Translations under genes and position numbers: made by a program | Shown here: positions 7,450 to 15,995 of the stretch, one piece after another | How the letters are laid out: every line of letters begins with the position of its first letter | How positions within the stretch are numbered: position 1 is the first letter of the stretch | Assembly (NCBI GenBank): GCA_938018055.1 | Contig: CALIKL010000091.1 | Span: forward strand, 1 to 32,205 | DNA: 32,205 nt | Source: an uncultured bacterium | Lineage (GTDB): Bacteria > Bacteroidota > Rhodothermia > Rhodothermales > UBA10348 | Reading direction: 5' to 3' | Notes under the pieces: model-generated | Database searches by the model: none | Seen by the model: only the letters and a program-made list of their open reading frames with translations | Told to the model about the DNA's origin: nothing

Positions 7450-10400
7450 ATGACGAATTTGAAACTCGCGTTTGTACGGGCAGCGGCGACTCTTTTGATT
7501 GCGCTTGGTCTCGCTTTCCAGGACGCGAACGCACAGGCTGCCCTTCAAACGGAATATGGTCTCCTGTCGCTTGATTCGGTCTACGCCTCAAGCGCCTCCA
7601 AGACTGTGGCAGCAAATGTAGACCAAGCCTTTCATGAAACGGGGCGTGACGTTGAACACGATGGATACTACCATCTGATTCTCCAATTCACGGATATCGT
7701 TCCAACGAATGAACGTCGCGCGCTGTCCCAGTTGGGAATCCATCTTGAAGGGTACTTGCCTGATACGGCCTACATCGCGCGCGTGTCTTCGAACGTGTCC
7801 GCTGTCGAACTAGTGGACTTCGGGCTTGTCGGGTTTGGAGCCGCTCGGACAGAACACAAGATGTCGCCGTCTTTTCTCGGGGAGGTGCGAGTGCCTTCCG
7901 CCGGTACGTATGTAATCCGATCAAGCTACTCTTCGTATGTGACTTCGGGCGAATTGCGCTCAGAATTGCAGTCTCTTAGAGGCGTTTCGAATGTGACGGT
8001 TCATGAGCATGCGAATTATTTCACCGCTGAAATGAGTCCGGATGCCGTGCAAGAGGTTGCTGCATGGCCTTTCATTCACCGTATCGAACCTCATTCGTTT
8101 GAGCGACGGGTGGAAAGCCTGGGCATGGACAACGACTATGAAGAGACGTATCCGTCGGATGTGCAGGTTATTCAGATTCGTGCCAATGTGATCAAGTCTG
8201 ACAATCCCGGCCATCACGGCTTGACAGGATCTGGTGTCACCGTGGGTGTGGGAGATGCGGTATATGACGGCCCGACTCATGTGGACCTACGCGGTCGACA
8301 TACGATTCTCGATCCAGGAATGAGCAACAATGGATCACCCAGCGATCATGGAAACCATACGTCAAGTATCCTGGCGGGAGATGGGTCCTTACAACCTCGA
8401 TTCGAAGGGTTGGCACCGGGCGTCACGGTATATACGATGCGAACGGAGGCACCGTTTTCACTTGGTTTGGAGCAACCGGATCCGATGGTGATTTCCAGTA
8501 ATTCCTGGAACAGCAGTGACCCGGTCTATGGAGACTGGTACGAACAGAAAGGGCGTTACAACATCAATAGCCAGGCGATTGATCTGCTTCTTCGCCAGGA
8601 AACGCAGTTGCTATCCGTGTTTTCTGCGGGAAATTCCGGTGGGACACAGGCGGGCTACCCAGCCAACTATCTCACGCTGAATCCGTCGTATGGAGCAGCC
8701 AAGAACACACTGGTTGTGGGCCGCTACGGCGGTCCCATTACTCCTTCGGCCGCTCCTTCTTACGGCCCCGCAAGAGACGGCCGTATAAAACCCGATGTCG
8801 TAGCGACCAACCGGGTCCATTCCGCGCTCTCGTTGAATCGATATGGCACGAAACAAGGATCAAGTCAGTCCACGCCGGCCGTTTCGGGCGTGGCTGCGTT
8901 GCTGGTTGAACAGTTTCGAAGCGAGAATGGCGGTACCAGTCCTGATGCGGGTCTGATCAAGGCTATTCTGATGAACACAGCCGACTATGTCACTGACCCG
9001 GGACCTTCGTTCCAAGTGGGCTGGGGGTTGGTGAACGCGCGTCGCGCATCAGAGGTCATCTCCAATTCCCGTTATGGGAACGGGCAAGTTGATCATGCAG
9101 GTCAGGTTGATATTCCGATCCAGATACCAGCCGAAATCGATGGAAAGTCTGTCGCACGAGTGAAAATCATGGTGTATTGGAATGACAAGGAAGCCTCTGC
9201 GTACGCCGCACCTGCGCTGGTGAATGACCTTGACCTCGTTGTGTCGGATGGCGTTGATGACCACCTTCCTTGGGTGTTGGATACGACGCCTTCAGAGGCG
9301 GCATCACCCGCAACCAAAGGCGTCGATTCATTCAACAACGTTGAGCAGGTCGTCATTGAAGCTCCCGGATCAGGCACCGTTACGGCGCGAATCAGTGGTA
9401 CTTCGGTGCCATTTGGCCCGCAGGACTTCTATCTCGTGTACTCCTTCGTGTTGGAGGAACTGGTCATTACCCATCCGATTGGGGGCGAAGCGTTTTTCAG
9501 CCATCAGAACCGGACCGTGTTCTGGGACTCACATCATCAGGGAGACGAACGCGGTGTCGATGATGTCGCATATACCTTGGACGGTGGAACCACGTGGACA
9601 TCGTTTCATGGGAACAGCAGCTTGACGCGTATCGCATCGAGTTTTGTTGTCCCCGAGGCTCCGCTCGGCTTGGCACAGATTCGTCTGACCCGTGATGGAC
9701 AATCGGTGGTCAGTGAGCCCTTCACGATTTCAGAACGATTGGATCTGGCGCTGGATGTCTCGCCGTCCGGTCAGGCGACGGCTTCCTGGAATGCGGTTTC
9801 TGGCGCATCAACCTATGAGTTGCTTCGCTTGGATGAGAACAACATCTGGACGGTGGTGTCTTCCGGATCGGAAACCTCCGTGGCACTCGATGCTGGATGG
9901 GTCAGTGGAAGAAGCGCATGGCTGTCCGTACGTGCCGTTGATGGAACCGGAACCATCCATAGCCAACGAGCAGATGCCGTTCACTTCGTTGTGTCGAATG
10001 CCGATCCTGTTGCTTCGACCGATGATGTATCGGTTGCAACGGGAGGGTTCATTGAGTTCGACATCCTGGCCAACGACTACGACCCTGACGGAGATGGCCT
10101 GTATGTCTCGGCAATGGAATCTGCTTCCAACGGATGGTCCATACTCATGGATCTCTATACCGTGCGGTATTTCCCCGACTCAGGATTTGCCGGGGTTGAT
10201 TCGTTTACGTACACGGTTGTGGATGGGATGGGAGGCAGCGCCACCGGTACTATCAACATCTCGGTGGTTTCCGGAGTCGCTACGGATTCAGCTGATGAAC
10301 TCCCGACGGATGTCGTGTTGACGCCCAACTATCCCAATCCGTTCAACCCACGAACGACCATTCGATATGCCGTGCCTGCGTCGGCCCCCGTTCTCTTGAG

Positions 10401-10569
10401 TGTCTACGATCTGATGGGTCGACACGTGGCCGATCTCGTGGATGGACATCGCTCCGCTGGATGGCATCAGGTATCATTCGATGCCTCGTCCCTGGCCAGC
10501 GGTGTGTATTTCTATCACTTGCGAACAGGAGGTCTCAACCGGACCCGGTCGATGCTGGTTCTCAAGTAA
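7450..10569 (+). CDS. Secreted subtilisin-like serine protease with T9SS sorting domain
   Basis: Predicted 1039-residue extracellular protease. Residues 1-29 are a signal peptide (MTNLKLAFVRAAATLLIALG...), the reason for choosing the ATG at 7450 over in-frame starts at 7369 and 7384. A propeptide-like region follows to about 235. The S8 catalytic domain (about 255-540) has D269 (TVGVGDAV), H300 (SDHGNHTSS), oxyanion N395 (SAGNSGG) and S472 (GSSQSTPAV). A beta-sandwich domain (about 545-668) resembles that of Kp43-type subtilases. After it come an Ig-like region, an FN3-like region, a cadherin-like module (about 852-940, ILANDYDPDGDGL) and the C-terminal sorting domain (about 957-1039, NYPNPFNPRTTIRY to SGVYFYHL). 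That sorting domain predicts export by the type IX system. The 3' end overlaps the convergent acyl-CoA synthetase gene by 8 bases. Confidence 0.92.
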   Translation: MTNLKLAFVRAAATLLIALGLAFQDANAQAALQTEYGLLSLDSVYASSASKTVAANVDQAFHETGRDVEHDGYYHLILQFTDIVPTNERRALSQLGIHLEGYLPDTAYIARVSSNVSAVELVDFGLVGFGAARTEHKMSPSFLGEVRVPSAGTYVIRSSYSSYVTSGELRSELQSLRGVSNVTVHEHANYFTAEMSPDAVQEVAAWPFIHRIEPHSFERRVESLGMDNDYEETYPSDVQVIQIRANVIKSDNPGHHGLTGSGVTVGVGDAVYDGPTHVDLRGRHTILDPGMSNNGSPSDHGNHTSSILAGDGSLQPRFEGLAPGVTVYTMRTEAPFSLGLEQPDPMVISSNSWNSSDPVYGDWYEQKGRYNINSQAIDLLLRQETQLLSVFSAGNSGGTQAGYPANYLTLNPSYGAAKNTLVVGRYGGPITPSAAPSYGPARDGRIKPDVVATNRVHSALSLNRYGTKQGSSQSTPAVSGVAALLVEQFRSENGGTSPDAGLIKAILMNTADYVTDPGPSFQVGWGLVNARRASEVISNSRYGNGQVDHAGQVDIPIQIPAEIDGKSVARVKIMVYWNDKEASAYAAPALVNDLDLVVSDGVDDHLPWVLDTTPSEAASPATKGVDSFNNVEQVVIEAPGSGTVTARISGTSVPFGPQDFYLVYSFVLEELVITHPIGGEAFFSHQNRTVFWDSHHQGDERGVDDVAYTLDGGTTWTSFHGNSSLTRIASSFVVPEAPLGLAQIRLTRDGQSVVSEPFTISERLDLALDVSPSGQATASWNAVSGASTYELLRLDENNIWTVVSSGSETSVALDAGWVSGRSAWLSVRAVDGTGTIHSQRADAVHFVVSNADPVASTDDVSVATGGFIEFDILANDYDPDGDGLYVSAMESASNGWSILMDLYTVRYFPDSGFAGVDSFTYTVVDGMGGSATGTINISVVSGVATDSADELPTDVVLTPNYPNPFNPRTTIRYAVPASAPVLLSVYDLMGRHVADLVDGHRSAGWHQVSFDASSLASGVYFYHLRTGGLNRTRSMLVLK

Positions 10570-12457
10570 CGTTGGCGTACATGCTGTCGATGAGCTCGCC
10601 GTAGTTGGCCTTGATCACCTTACGTTTGAGTTTCATCGTGGGCGTCATCATGCCGTTCTCGATGGAGAAGGGCTCCAGCACCAGCCGGAATCCACGAATT
10701 TTTTCGTGGGCTGCTGCTGTTCGTGAGTACGAGCGGAAAAGCTGATCAAAGACGCGCTGCACTTCTTCCGTTGCCAGGATTTCTTCGAGGCTGGAGGCAT
10801 CGAGATTCTGCTCTTTGGCGTAGCTGCGAATAACCTCTTCATCCGGAACGACCAATGCCGTCAGGAACTCACGCGCTTCGCCAATAACCATGATCTGATC
10901 GATCCAGGGCTCGTGCTTGAAGCCTTCCTCAATCGGGCCGGGATAGATGTTCTTGCCACCGGCCGAGACCAGCATGTGCTTGATGCGGTCCGTGATCATG
11001 AGGAAGCCGTTGTCGAAGCGGCCAACATCGCCCGTATGGTACCATCCGTCGGAGTCAATCGCCTCAGCTGTAGCCTCTTCATTATTCCAGTACCCCTTCA
11101 TGATGTTGGGGCCTTTGGCTATGATCTCACCGGGCTCGGTCGTCAGCGAGCTGGGGTAGTTGTCACCCAAGAGCTCACCCAGAATCTCTCCCGTATCAGG
11201 GTTCTGGATCGCCACCGTGACACCGGGGATGATGTGTCCCACTTTTCCGTATTGCGGATCGTCGAAGGGAGAGATGGACAGCACCGGTGACGTTTCGGTC
11301 AGTCCGTAGCCTTCCACAATGGGAATGCCGGCCGAAAAGAAAAACTCCCCGATAGCCTTGGGAAGCGCCGCTCCACCGGACACTCCAAATTCGATTTGGC
11401 CTCCCAACTTTTCATGCAGCTTGGCGAACACCAGCTTGAAAGCCAGCTTGTATTGGCCGGCCAGGATAGGGCTTATACGTTCGCCGCGGGCTTTTTTCAG
11501 GTTGTAGCGGAAACCGACATCTCGGGCCCAGGCAAAAATCTTCTTCTTGGCGCCTCCTCCTTCTTCTACGGATTTGTTGACCGCGTTGAAGATCTTCTCG
11601 TAAAGGCGTGGGACGGAGAGAAGGACCGTGGGCTGGACATCCAGAATGTCGCGCGTGACCGTATCAATGCTGCGTGCGTAGGAGATGGTCATGCCGCTGG
11701 CGAGCGTCCCCAGGTATCCTCCCAGTCGTTCAAACGAGTGGCAGAGTGGAAGGAAAGACAGGTGACGACCGCCCTCACGCAGTCTCAGGCGCTGCAGGGC
11801 TGATTTCAGGTTCTCACAGAGGTTACGATGCGTAAGCATGACTCCCTTGGGATTACCTGTAGTACCCGAGGTGTAGATCAAGACGGAGAGGTCTTCTGGT
11901 TTGACCGCCCGCTCGTTGGCCCGGATGGCGTCTTCGTACTCCTCGTAGTACTCAAAACCCCCTTCCATGGCTTCGTCGAAGAGGTCGACATGTTCGGTGT
12001 TCTCCACGTCATCCGGAGGGGAGACCATGGAGACGATTTTCTTCAATTCGGGGCACAGATCAAATATCTGTAACGCCTTGCGGAGCTGGATCTTCGTCGA
12101 TACGATGAAGACAGAAGCTGCCGAATCATGAACGATGTAGCTGACTTCTTTCGGAGGAAGCGTCGTGTAGAGAGAGACGTTGACCGCACCTAGGAGCTGC
12201 GTCGCCATGTCCGCATAGGCCCACTCGGGTCTGTTTTCGGACAGGATGGCCACGCGATCACCAGGACGGACTCCCTGCGCGTACAAGTACCCAGCCATGG
12301 CACGCGCTCGGTCACGGAATTCGGGCCATTTGATCTCTACCCAGTCCTTTGAGTCCTTATCGACATAGCGGAGGACCGTCTGATCGTTACCGACGTGATA
12401 GTCGACGAGACGATTGAATAGCTGGGGAACGGTATTGAAATCAACGAGAGCGTTCAT
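10562..12457 (-). CDS. Long-chain acyl-CoA synthetase (AMP-forming)
   Basis: A 631-residue adenylate-forming enzyme that activates long-chain fatty acids to acyl-CoA through an acyl-adenylate. The AMP-binding motif YTSGTTGNPKGVMLTHRN is near residues 195-212. Later come GYGLTETSP and the hinge region WYHTGDVGRFDNGFLMITDR, followed by KNIYPGPIE with the usual lysine near the C-terminal subdomain. No signal peptide or membrane segment is seen, so it is probably cytoplasmic or peripheral. It resembles the FadD15-like bacterial group (about 600 residues). It is divergent from marR, with the MarR operator about 110 bases upstream of its start, so regulation by that repressor is possible but not shown. 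Confidence 0.93.
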   Translation of the reverse strand: MNALVDFNTVPQLFNRLVDYHVGNDQTVLRYVDKDSKDWVEIKWPEFRDRARAMAGYLYAQGVRPGDRVAILSENRPEWAYADMATQLLGAVNVSLYTTLPPKEVSYIVHDSAASVFIVSTKIQLRKALQIFDLCPELKKIVSMVSPPDDVENTEHVDLFDEAMEGGFEYYEEYEDAIRANERAVKPEDLSVLIYTSGTTGNPKGVMLTHRNLCENLKSALQRLRLREGGRHLSFLPLCHSFERLGGYLGTLASGMTISYARSIDTVTRDILDVQPTVLLSVPRLYEKIFNAVNKSVEEGGGAKKKIFAWARDVGFRYNLKKARGERISPILAGQYKLAFKLVFAKLHEKLGGQIEFGVSGGAALPKAIGEFFFSAGIPIVEGYGLTETSPVLSISPFDDPQYGKVGHIIPGVTVAIQNPDTGEILGELLGDNYPSSLTTEPGEIIAKGPNIMKGYWNNEEATAEAIDSDGWYHTGDVGRFDNGFLMITDRIKHMLVSAGGKNIYPGPIEEGFKHEPWIDQIMVIGEAREFLTALVVPDEEVIRSYAKEQNLDASSLEEILATEEVQRVFDQLFRSYSRTAAAHEKIRGFRLVLEPFSIENGMMTPTMKLKRKVIKANYGELIDSMYANVT

Positions 12458-12560
12458 GGGCGTCTTGGATGAGGGAGGTCAAAAAGCCGGATGAATGAGT
12501 CTTCTGGCGGGCGCGGGCCTTTCAAAACGATCGAAGCGCTTCCAGGTTGCTATGGAGAGG

Positions 12561-12589
12561 TTGACAATAGGTGTTGCAACACCTATTAT
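12561..12589 (+). promoter_or_regulatory. Predicted marR promoter
   Basis: TTGACA at 12561-12566 and TATTAT at 12584-12589 are separated by 17 bases, a near-consensus sigma-70-type promoter. The marR ATG begins only 9 bases after the -10 element, so the transcript should have almost no leader. No Shine-Dalgarno sequence is seen before that ATG. Confidence 0.7.
12566..12587. promoter_or_regulatory. MarR operator 1 (22-bp perfect palindrome)
   Basis: The half-site AATAGGTGTTG (12566-12576) is followed by its exact reverse complement (12577-12587). The palindrome fills the whole spacer between the -35 and -10 elements, so a bound dimer would block RNA polymerase. A closely related site lies before the downstream yceI-like gene, pointing to the MarR protein encoded between them as the ligand. 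Confidence 0.78.
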
Positions 12590-12598
12590 AGGCGAATC

Positions 12599-13063
12599 AT
12601 GTCAGATCTATCGTCCACCTCAGCCCTTGATCAGCGTCAAAAGCGCCTGGAAGAAGAAGTCTCCCTGGAGATACTCCGTACAGCTGCAGGGTTGGAGCAC
12701 TTTCTTGCTGAAGGCCTGAAAGCGCACGGTTTGACCATGACGCAGTACAACGTGCTTCGCATCCTTCGGGGCGCTGGATCTTCCGGTCTGTGTCGCAATG
12801 ATGTAGGTGCTCGTATGATTGCACCTGTTCCCGACGCGACACGCCTTATTGACCGACTGATAAGCGCTGGCTATGCGCAGAAGGATACAAACCCTGATGA
12901 CAGGCGATATACCACCACCCGGATAACCAAGGAGGGATTGAACTTGTTGGCCAGGCTGGATGAACCCATTCTGGACATGCATCGCTCTCAAATTGGACAT
13001 CTTTCGTCCGACGAACTCGACCAACTAGCTACATTACTCAAAGCAGCCCGAAACCAACCATGA
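12599..13063 (+). CDS. MarR-family transcriptional repressor
   Basis: A 154-residue winged-helix regulator. The DNA-binding part covers about residues 45-112: helix LTMTQYNVLRIL (45-56), recognition helix region DATRLIDRLISAGY (79-92), and wing NPDDRRYTTTRIT (98-110) with the DxR motif typical of MarR. Helices at both ends form the dimer interface. A single Cys, C65, lies in the DNA-binding domain; redox sensing is only a possibility. The ATG at 12599 is chosen because the promoter and operator lie directly before it; an open frame extends upstream to 12491 but runs through the promoter. The yceI-like gene follows on the same strand with its own operator. Confidence 0.92.
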   Translation: MSDLSSTSALDQRQKRLEEEVSLEILRTAAGLEHFLAEGLKAHGLTMTQYNVLRILRGAGSSGLCRNDVGARMIAPVPDATRLIDRLISAGYAQKDTNPDDRRYTTTRITKEGLNLLARLDEPILDMHRSQIGHLSSDELDQLATLLKAARNQP

Positions 13064-13078
13064 CTTTTTTGCTCCTTT

Positions 13079-13106
13079 AGGTGTTGTAACATCTATGTTA
13101 CAACAC
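13079..13106. promoter_or_regulatory. MarR operator 2, upstream of the yceI-like gene
   Basis: AGGTGTTGTAACATCT (13079-13094) matches the core of operator 1 at 14 of 16 positions. It is also part of a longer perfect inverted repeat: 11-base arms GTGTTGTAACA (13081-13091) and TGTTACAACAC (13096-13106) around TCTA. The site lies 16 bases after the marR stop and 63 bases before the yceI-like ATG. A possible -10 (TATGTT, 13094-13099) falls inside it. Confidence 0.75.
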
Positions 13107-13169
13107 ACACTGATTGCATGGACGCTCTTTTTCTCAACTCCAATTGACACATCCCCACCAGAGGTACCG

Positions 13170-13727
13170 ATGAATACAACCGCAGAAACACAGACCCCGA
13201 CCACTTGGCAAATCGATCCTGCCCACACGCAGATAGGCTTCGTTGTAAAGCACATGATGTTCGCCAAAGTGCGTGGCGCATTCAACGAATTTACGGGCTC
13301 CATCGTGCAGGGAGAAAACGGCGATCTCGCCGGAGGGAGCTTTTCCGCCACGATTCAGGCGAGCTCTGTAGATACCGGTAATGCTGATCGCGATGGCCAC
13401 CTTCGTTCAGGTGACTTTTTTGATTCGGATAACTTTCCAACGATCACATTCACCAGCACGACTGTTGAGCGTGTAGCAGAAGGGCAGCTCACGGTTACCG
13501 GACAACTCACGATTCGCGATGTCACTAAGACCGTCACGCTGGATGTCAGCGAAACCGGTACGGGTGTTGACCCGTGGGGCAACATGCGCATCGGAATCCA
13601 GGCCGAAGGAACGATCAACCGCAAGGAATTCGGGTTGATGTGGAATCAGGCACTTGAGGCAGGTGGTGTTCTGGTTGGCGACGAAGTAACACTGACCATC
13701 GAGGCCCAAGCCGTGGCTCAGGGCTAG
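13170..13727 (+). CDS. YceI-like family protein (lipid-binding lipocalin-like fold)
   Basis: A 185-residue protein matching YceI family features: TWQIDPAHTQIGFVVKHMMFAKVRGAF near the N-terminus, the DxxNxxRDxHLxSxDFFD-like segment SVDTGNADRDGHLRSGDFF, FPTITFTST, and FGLMWNQALEAGGVLVGDEVTLTIE at the end. YceI proteins bind long isoprenoid-type lipids in a beta-barrel. Many are periplasmic; this one has no signal peptide from the chosen ATG at 13170 (preceded by AGAGGT). A longer in-frame start at 13095 would add a weakly hydrophobic stretch but would begin inside operator 2. The operator match suggests derepression together with marR when the MarR protein meets its ligand. Confidence 0.92.
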   Translation: MNTTAETQTPTTWQIDPAHTQIGFVVKHMMFAKVRGAFNEFTGSIVQGENGDLAGGSFSATIQASSVDTGNADRDGHLRSGDFFDSDNFPTITFTSTTVERVAEGQLTVTGQLTIRDVTKTVTLDVSETGTGVDPWGNMRIGIQAEGTINRKEFGLMWNQALEAGGVLVGDEVTLTIEAQAVAQG

Positions 13728-13811
13728 GACGCTTCAAGGATGGCGTGCCCACTACGCGTCATCCCGTCGCACACGGAGGGAGGGAAGATCCGGAGCCTCC
13801 CGAGTGAAATG

Positions 13812-13846
13812 ATATGCCGGGCCGCACTTGGGGCGGCCCGGCATAT
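13812..13846. terminator. Strong hairpin between convergent genes
   Basis: A perfect 14-bp stem, ATATGCCGGGCCGC (13812-13825) and its complement (13833-13846), with a 7-base loop. The T-tract is weak on both sides (TTCATGTTT forward). It sits between the yceI-like gene and the convergent pyrD and probably serves both as terminator. Confidence 0.7.
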
Positions 13847-13857
13847 TCATGTTTGAT

Positions 13858-14964
13858 CTATTTGTCGGACTCAATACCGACGATGGGGGCAATGGACGAG
13901 TGTCCCTCTTCTTCCATCAAATTGACCAAGCCCTCCTTGATGGATCGGATGAGCCCTGGCCCTTGATATACCAGACCTGTGTAGACTTGGATCAGGGAGG
14001 CTCCGGCCTTGATCCGTTCATATGCCTGTTCCGCTGAGGCGATACCTCCGACCCCGATCACGGGTACCTTGCCATTCGTTTTGCGATATAGATACCGGAC
14101 CAGTCCGGTCGCGCGTTCGCACAATGGCTGCCCGCTGAGACCCCCTTTACCGATCTGCGCCAGCCGGGATGGCGACGTAGCCAATCCAGCACGGTCCGAA
14201 GCGGTGTTGGTTGCGATGAACCCATTCACCTTGTGAGCCAGAGAGACCAGCAGGATCTCGTCGAAAAAACTGTCCAGCACAAAGCTCGCGGTGTGTGGCG
14301 GGGAGATCTTGATCAAAACCGGGACGCGCCGTGACATCTGATTGCGCTCATGCATGATGGCCCCAAGAAGCTGGTCAAGCGAGTTGGGATCTTCGAACGT
14401 TTTGCCCTCTTCGGTATTCGGGCATGAAACGTTCAGGGCAACATAATCCGCATATGGCGCAAGCAATCGGAAGCTTTCGCAGAAGTCTTCGATGGCCGCA
14501 TCACCCATGATGTCCGGACCGTGGGTCTTGGCGATGTTCACGCCAACTGGGAACGCAATTTGCCCGGCATGCTGCCTGAGTCGTGGCTGCACCGCCGCCG
14601 CTCCCACGTTGTTGAGCCCCATTCGGTTGATCAACGCTTCGTCTTCGGGAAGCCGGAAGGCACGAGGCTTCTTGTTGCCTTTGCTCTTGCGCGCACTGAC
14701 GCTGCCCACTTCGACAAAGCCGCATCCCGCCTTGCGGAAAAAGGGAATCATCCGGGCATTCTTATCAAAGCCAGCCGCCAGCCCAACCGGGTTGGCAAAC
14801 GTCTTTCCAAATATCTCCTGATGCAGACTCGGATGCGCGTACTGATACATGGCATCCAGCATGAAGGGGGTCACGTGCTGGGCAAATCGCGCCGAAAGAG
14901 ACGCCACATTGTGGGCGGTCTCGGGACCGAGGGCGAAGAGGGCGGATCGGAATCGGGAATACAT
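13858..14964 (-). CDS. pyrD: Dihydroorotate dehydrogenase, class 2-like (quinone)
   Basis: A 368-residue flavoprotein oxidising dihydroorotate to orotate in pyrimidine synthesis. Class 2 features are the N-terminal helical extension (residues 1-45), GLAAGFDKNA (61-70), EVGSVSARKSKGNKKPR (85-101), INRMGLNNVG (112-121) and VYTGLVYQGPGLI near the C-terminus. These suggest membrane association and quinone as electron acceptor. Oddly, the active-site loop reads NVSCPNTEEGKTF, with C181 where class 2 enzymes have the catalytic-base Ser (NxSSPNTxGLR); Cys is the class 1 residue. It is divergent from the PhzF-like gene. Confidence 0.93.
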   Translation of the reverse strand: MYSRFRSALFALGPETAHNVASLSARFAQHVTPFMLDAMYQYAHPSLHQEIFGKTFANPVGLAAGFDKNARMIPFFRKAGCGFVEVGSVSARKSKGNKKPRAFRLPEDEALINRMGLNNVGAAAVQPRLRQHAGQIAFPVGVNIAKTHGPDIMGDAAIEDFCESFRLLAPYADYVALNVSCPNTEEGKTFEDPNSLDQLLGAIMHERNQMSRRVPVLIKISPPHTASFVLDSFFDEILLVSLAHKVNGFIATNTASDRAGLATSPSRLAQIGKGGLSGQPLCERATGLVRYLYRKTNGKVPVIGVGGIASAEQAYERIKAGASLIQVYTGLVYQGPGLIRSIKEGLVNLMEEEGHSSIAPIVGIESDK

Positions 14965-15072
14965 GCGTTCTGGAGTCGTCCGATAAACCTGGTCGGGGCC
15001 AGGAGGCCACCAAGATACACAAGCCGCCGCCCCGACGCGGCCCCTTCACTCGCCATTTGACATCCCGTCCGC

Positions 15073-15870
15073 ATGGAATTGACACTTTACCAGGTTGATG
15101 CCTTCACCAAACGGCCCTTCGCCGGCAATCCCGCCGCCGTATGCGTTGTCGAGGAGGATCTGTCGGATGACCTGATGCAGGCCATCGCCAATGAAATGAA
15201 CTTGTCTGAATCGGCCTTCGTCCGTCGCCGCGACAATGGGAGTTGGCACCTGCGTTGGTTCACGCCGGTTGCAGAGGTGGATCTGTGTGGCCACGCTACC
15301 CTCGCTACGTCTCACGTCTTGTTCGAAAAGGGATTTACCTCTTCAGAGAGGCCCATCCATTTCGAGACTCTCAGTGGAAGGTTGAGCGTCACTCGCGAAT
15401 CATCTGGATTGTTGGTCATGGACTTCCCCGCCGAACCAGCGACCGAGCATTTTCCCGCCGAACTGGTCGACAACGCTTTGAATCTGGATTGTGTGCGGCA
15501 CGCAGCGAACCGCATGGATGCGCTCGCTGAGGTTGCCGACGAGAAGACCCTGCGTGGCCTGAGACCGGATATGAGTGCGATCGCTGCTCTGGATGTGCGA
15601 GGCCTGATTGTGACGGCACCTGCCGATGACGCTGATCTGGACTTTGTATCGCGCTTCTTTGCGCCGCAATGCGGAGTTCCTGAAGATCCTGTAACCGGAT
15701 CGGCCCACTGTTGCCTTGCTCCGTGGTGGAGTGATCGTTTGGGCAAGACCCGCATGAAAGCACGACAGCTTTCCGAGAGGGGAGGGGAAGTAGATGTCGA
15801 GCTCCAGGGCGACCGCGTTCTACTGCGTGGACATGCAGTGACCATCATGAGGGCGGTCATGTCTGCCTGA
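15073..15870 (+). CDS. PhzF-family isomerase/epimerase-like protein
   Basis: A 265-residue cytoplasmic protein of the PhzF/diaminopimelate-epimerase-like fold. Visible family motifs are VDAFTKRPFAGNPAAVCV (8-25), MNLSESAFV (42-50) with E46 at the position of the catalytic Glu of PhzF, DLCGHATLATSHVLF (70-84), and DPVTGSAHCCLAPWW in the second half. The protein is a little shorter than many relatives (about 280-300). Most members outside phenazine clusters have unknown substrates, and there is no phenazine gene nearby, so a phenazine role should not be assumed. The pyrD gene is divergent, 108 bases away. Confidence 0.88.
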   Translation: MELTLYQVDAFTKRPFAGNPAAVCVVEEDLSDDLMQAIANEMNLSESAFVRRRDNGSWHLRWFTPVAEVDLCGHATLATSHVLFEKGFTSSERPIHFETLSGRLSVTRESSGLLVMDFPAEPATEHFPAELVDNALNLDCVRHAANRMDALAEVADEKTLRGLRPDMSAIAALDVRGLIVTAPADDADLDFVSRFFAPQCGVPEDPVTGSAHCCLAPWWSDRLGKTRMKARQLSERGGEVDVELQGDRVLLRGHAVTIMRAVMSA

Positions 15871-15904
15871 TCTGCCCGCAGCCGAGATAAACATCCGAAT
15901 GGGG

Positions 15905-15942
15905 GCGCGCGGGGCGATCGGCGCCCACCGACCGCCGCGCGC
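15905..15942. terminator. GC-rich hairpin between convergent genes
   Basis: The stem GCGCGCGG (15905-15912) / CCGCGCGC (15935-15942) encloses a GC-rich loop that could fold further. No T-tract follows on either strand, so a terminator role is only suggested by its place between two convergent genes. Confidence 0.35.
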
Positions 15943-15995
15943 GGATCACCTCGTCAGAGGGACCCTTGAAATTGTCTGGCCTCCGGGCCTGATTT

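Noticed and set aside
12491-12598. Upstream start for marR adding 36 residues
   Set aside because: The extension would be encoded by the promoter and operator palindrome and is absent from the typical family N-terminus.
13095-13169. Upstream start for the yceI-like gene adding 25 residues
   Set aside because: It would begin inside operator 2, lacks a ribosome binding site and adds no clear signal peptide; ATG 13170 has AGAGGT before it.
15073-15870. Phenazine biosynthesis gene
   Set aside because: Only the PhzF fold is present; no other phenazine genes are nearby and most PhzF-like proteins are unrelated to phenazines.
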